NCBI GenBank assembly: GCA_014359855.1
Contig: JACIYQ010000275.1
Coordinates: 1 to 5,836 of the forward strand
Length of the DNA: 5,836 nucleotides
From: Parvibaculum sp.
GTDB taxonomy: Bacteria > Pseudomonadota > Alphaproteobacteria > Parvibaculales > Parvibaculaceae
Reading direction: 5' to 3'
Shown: piece after piece, positions 5,682-5,836 of the stretch
How positions within the stretch are numbered: the first letter of the stretch is position 1
How the letters are laid out: each line of letters opens with the position of its first letter
The notes under the pieces: model-generated
The model's input: the letters and a program-made list of their open reading frames with translations, nothing else
What the model was told of the DNA's origin: nothing
The model's database searches: none
Translations under genes and position numbers: made by a program

Positions 5682-5836
5682 ATGGAAAAACTTGACCAGA
5701 GAATTCAGCTGGTGGCTTCGGTTGAGTTCAACAACGTGGTTGACCGATGGCGCCGCGAGCAGGCGGACCTGCCGTCCCGGTCGGAGGCGATCCGGCGGCT
5801 TGTCCTTCACGGTCTCGAATATGAGAAGAGCTTTCC
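5682..5836 (+). CDS. Ribbon-helix-helix DNA-binding protein (3' end outside window)
   Basis: The first 51 residues are visible; the frame is open at the window edge. Start ATG 5682 has GAGG at 5672-5675, six bases upstream. The chain has ribbon-helix-helix (CopG/Arc/MetJ-like) order: a short strand with alternating residues (about 6-12, QRIQLVA), helix one (about 13-27, with W23) and a turn. Helix two is SRSEAIRRLVLHGL (32-45), the usual 'S-R-x-E-A-I-R-R-L' signature. Such proteins dimerise through the strand, insert it into the major groove, and bind tandem half-sites. The acidic/aromatic EYEKSF just after helix two may start a short tail. Likely roles are an autorepressor or a toxin-antitoxin antitoxin; the neighbour that would decide this is beyond the edge. 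It may also control the divergent YRG gene, since the shared control region carries repeats. Confidence 0.8.
   Translation, partial: MEKLDQRIQLVASVEFNNVVDRWRREQADLPSRSEAIRRLVLHGLEYEKSF

Noticed and set aside
5544..5810. 88-codon minus-strand frame opposite the ribbon-helix-helix gene
   Set aside because: It overlaps a clear ribbon-helix-helix signature on the plus strand, and it also runs through the promoter region.

Overview
The window looks like chromosomal DNA of an alphaproteobacterium, probably of the Hyphomicrobiales/Parvibaculum type. This is inferred from the high GC content, the heme-operon tail (hemD end, mitofilin-like gene, hemY) and a bacterial homospermidine synthase. No database was searched, so the genus is a guess.

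Positions 1-3442, plus strand, hold a compact operon tail. It contains the last codons of what is probably hemD, then a membrane-anchored coiled-coil protein of the alphaproteobacterial mitofilin/HemX-like type (157-1446). Next comes a HemY-type inner-membrane TPR protein (1452-2996). The last gene overlaps hemY by 7 bases (2990-3442) and encodes an alpha/beta-hydrolase that appears to have lost its whole middle. It keeps the N-terminal membrane anchor, the first strands, the acid Asp motif and the catalytic His, but has no nucleophile elbow. The remaining halves meet in frame at a sequence both would be expected to carry.

Positions 3443-3731 hold a complete tRNA-Thr(CGT) with encoded CCA, flanked by short non-coding DNA with a weak promoter candidate. 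Positions 3732-5156 encode homospermidine synthase, with a clear Rossmann motif and the expected active-site residues. A strong bulged hairpin at 5182-5218 ends it and probably also ends the convergent small gene that follows.

Positions 5219-5836 are the least ordinary part. A 58-residue minus-strand gene (5298-5474) with three Tyr-Arg-Gly repeats has a textbook Shine-Dalgarno. Its AT-rich control region (about 5493-5561) carries oppositely oriented overlapping promoter candidates, a tandem 9-bp repeat and an 11-bp inverted repeat around them. On the far side is a plus-strand ribbon-helix-helix DNA-binding protein gene (5682 to the window edge). A divergent small-protein/regulator pair is the most interesting unexplained arrangement, but any functional link is inference.
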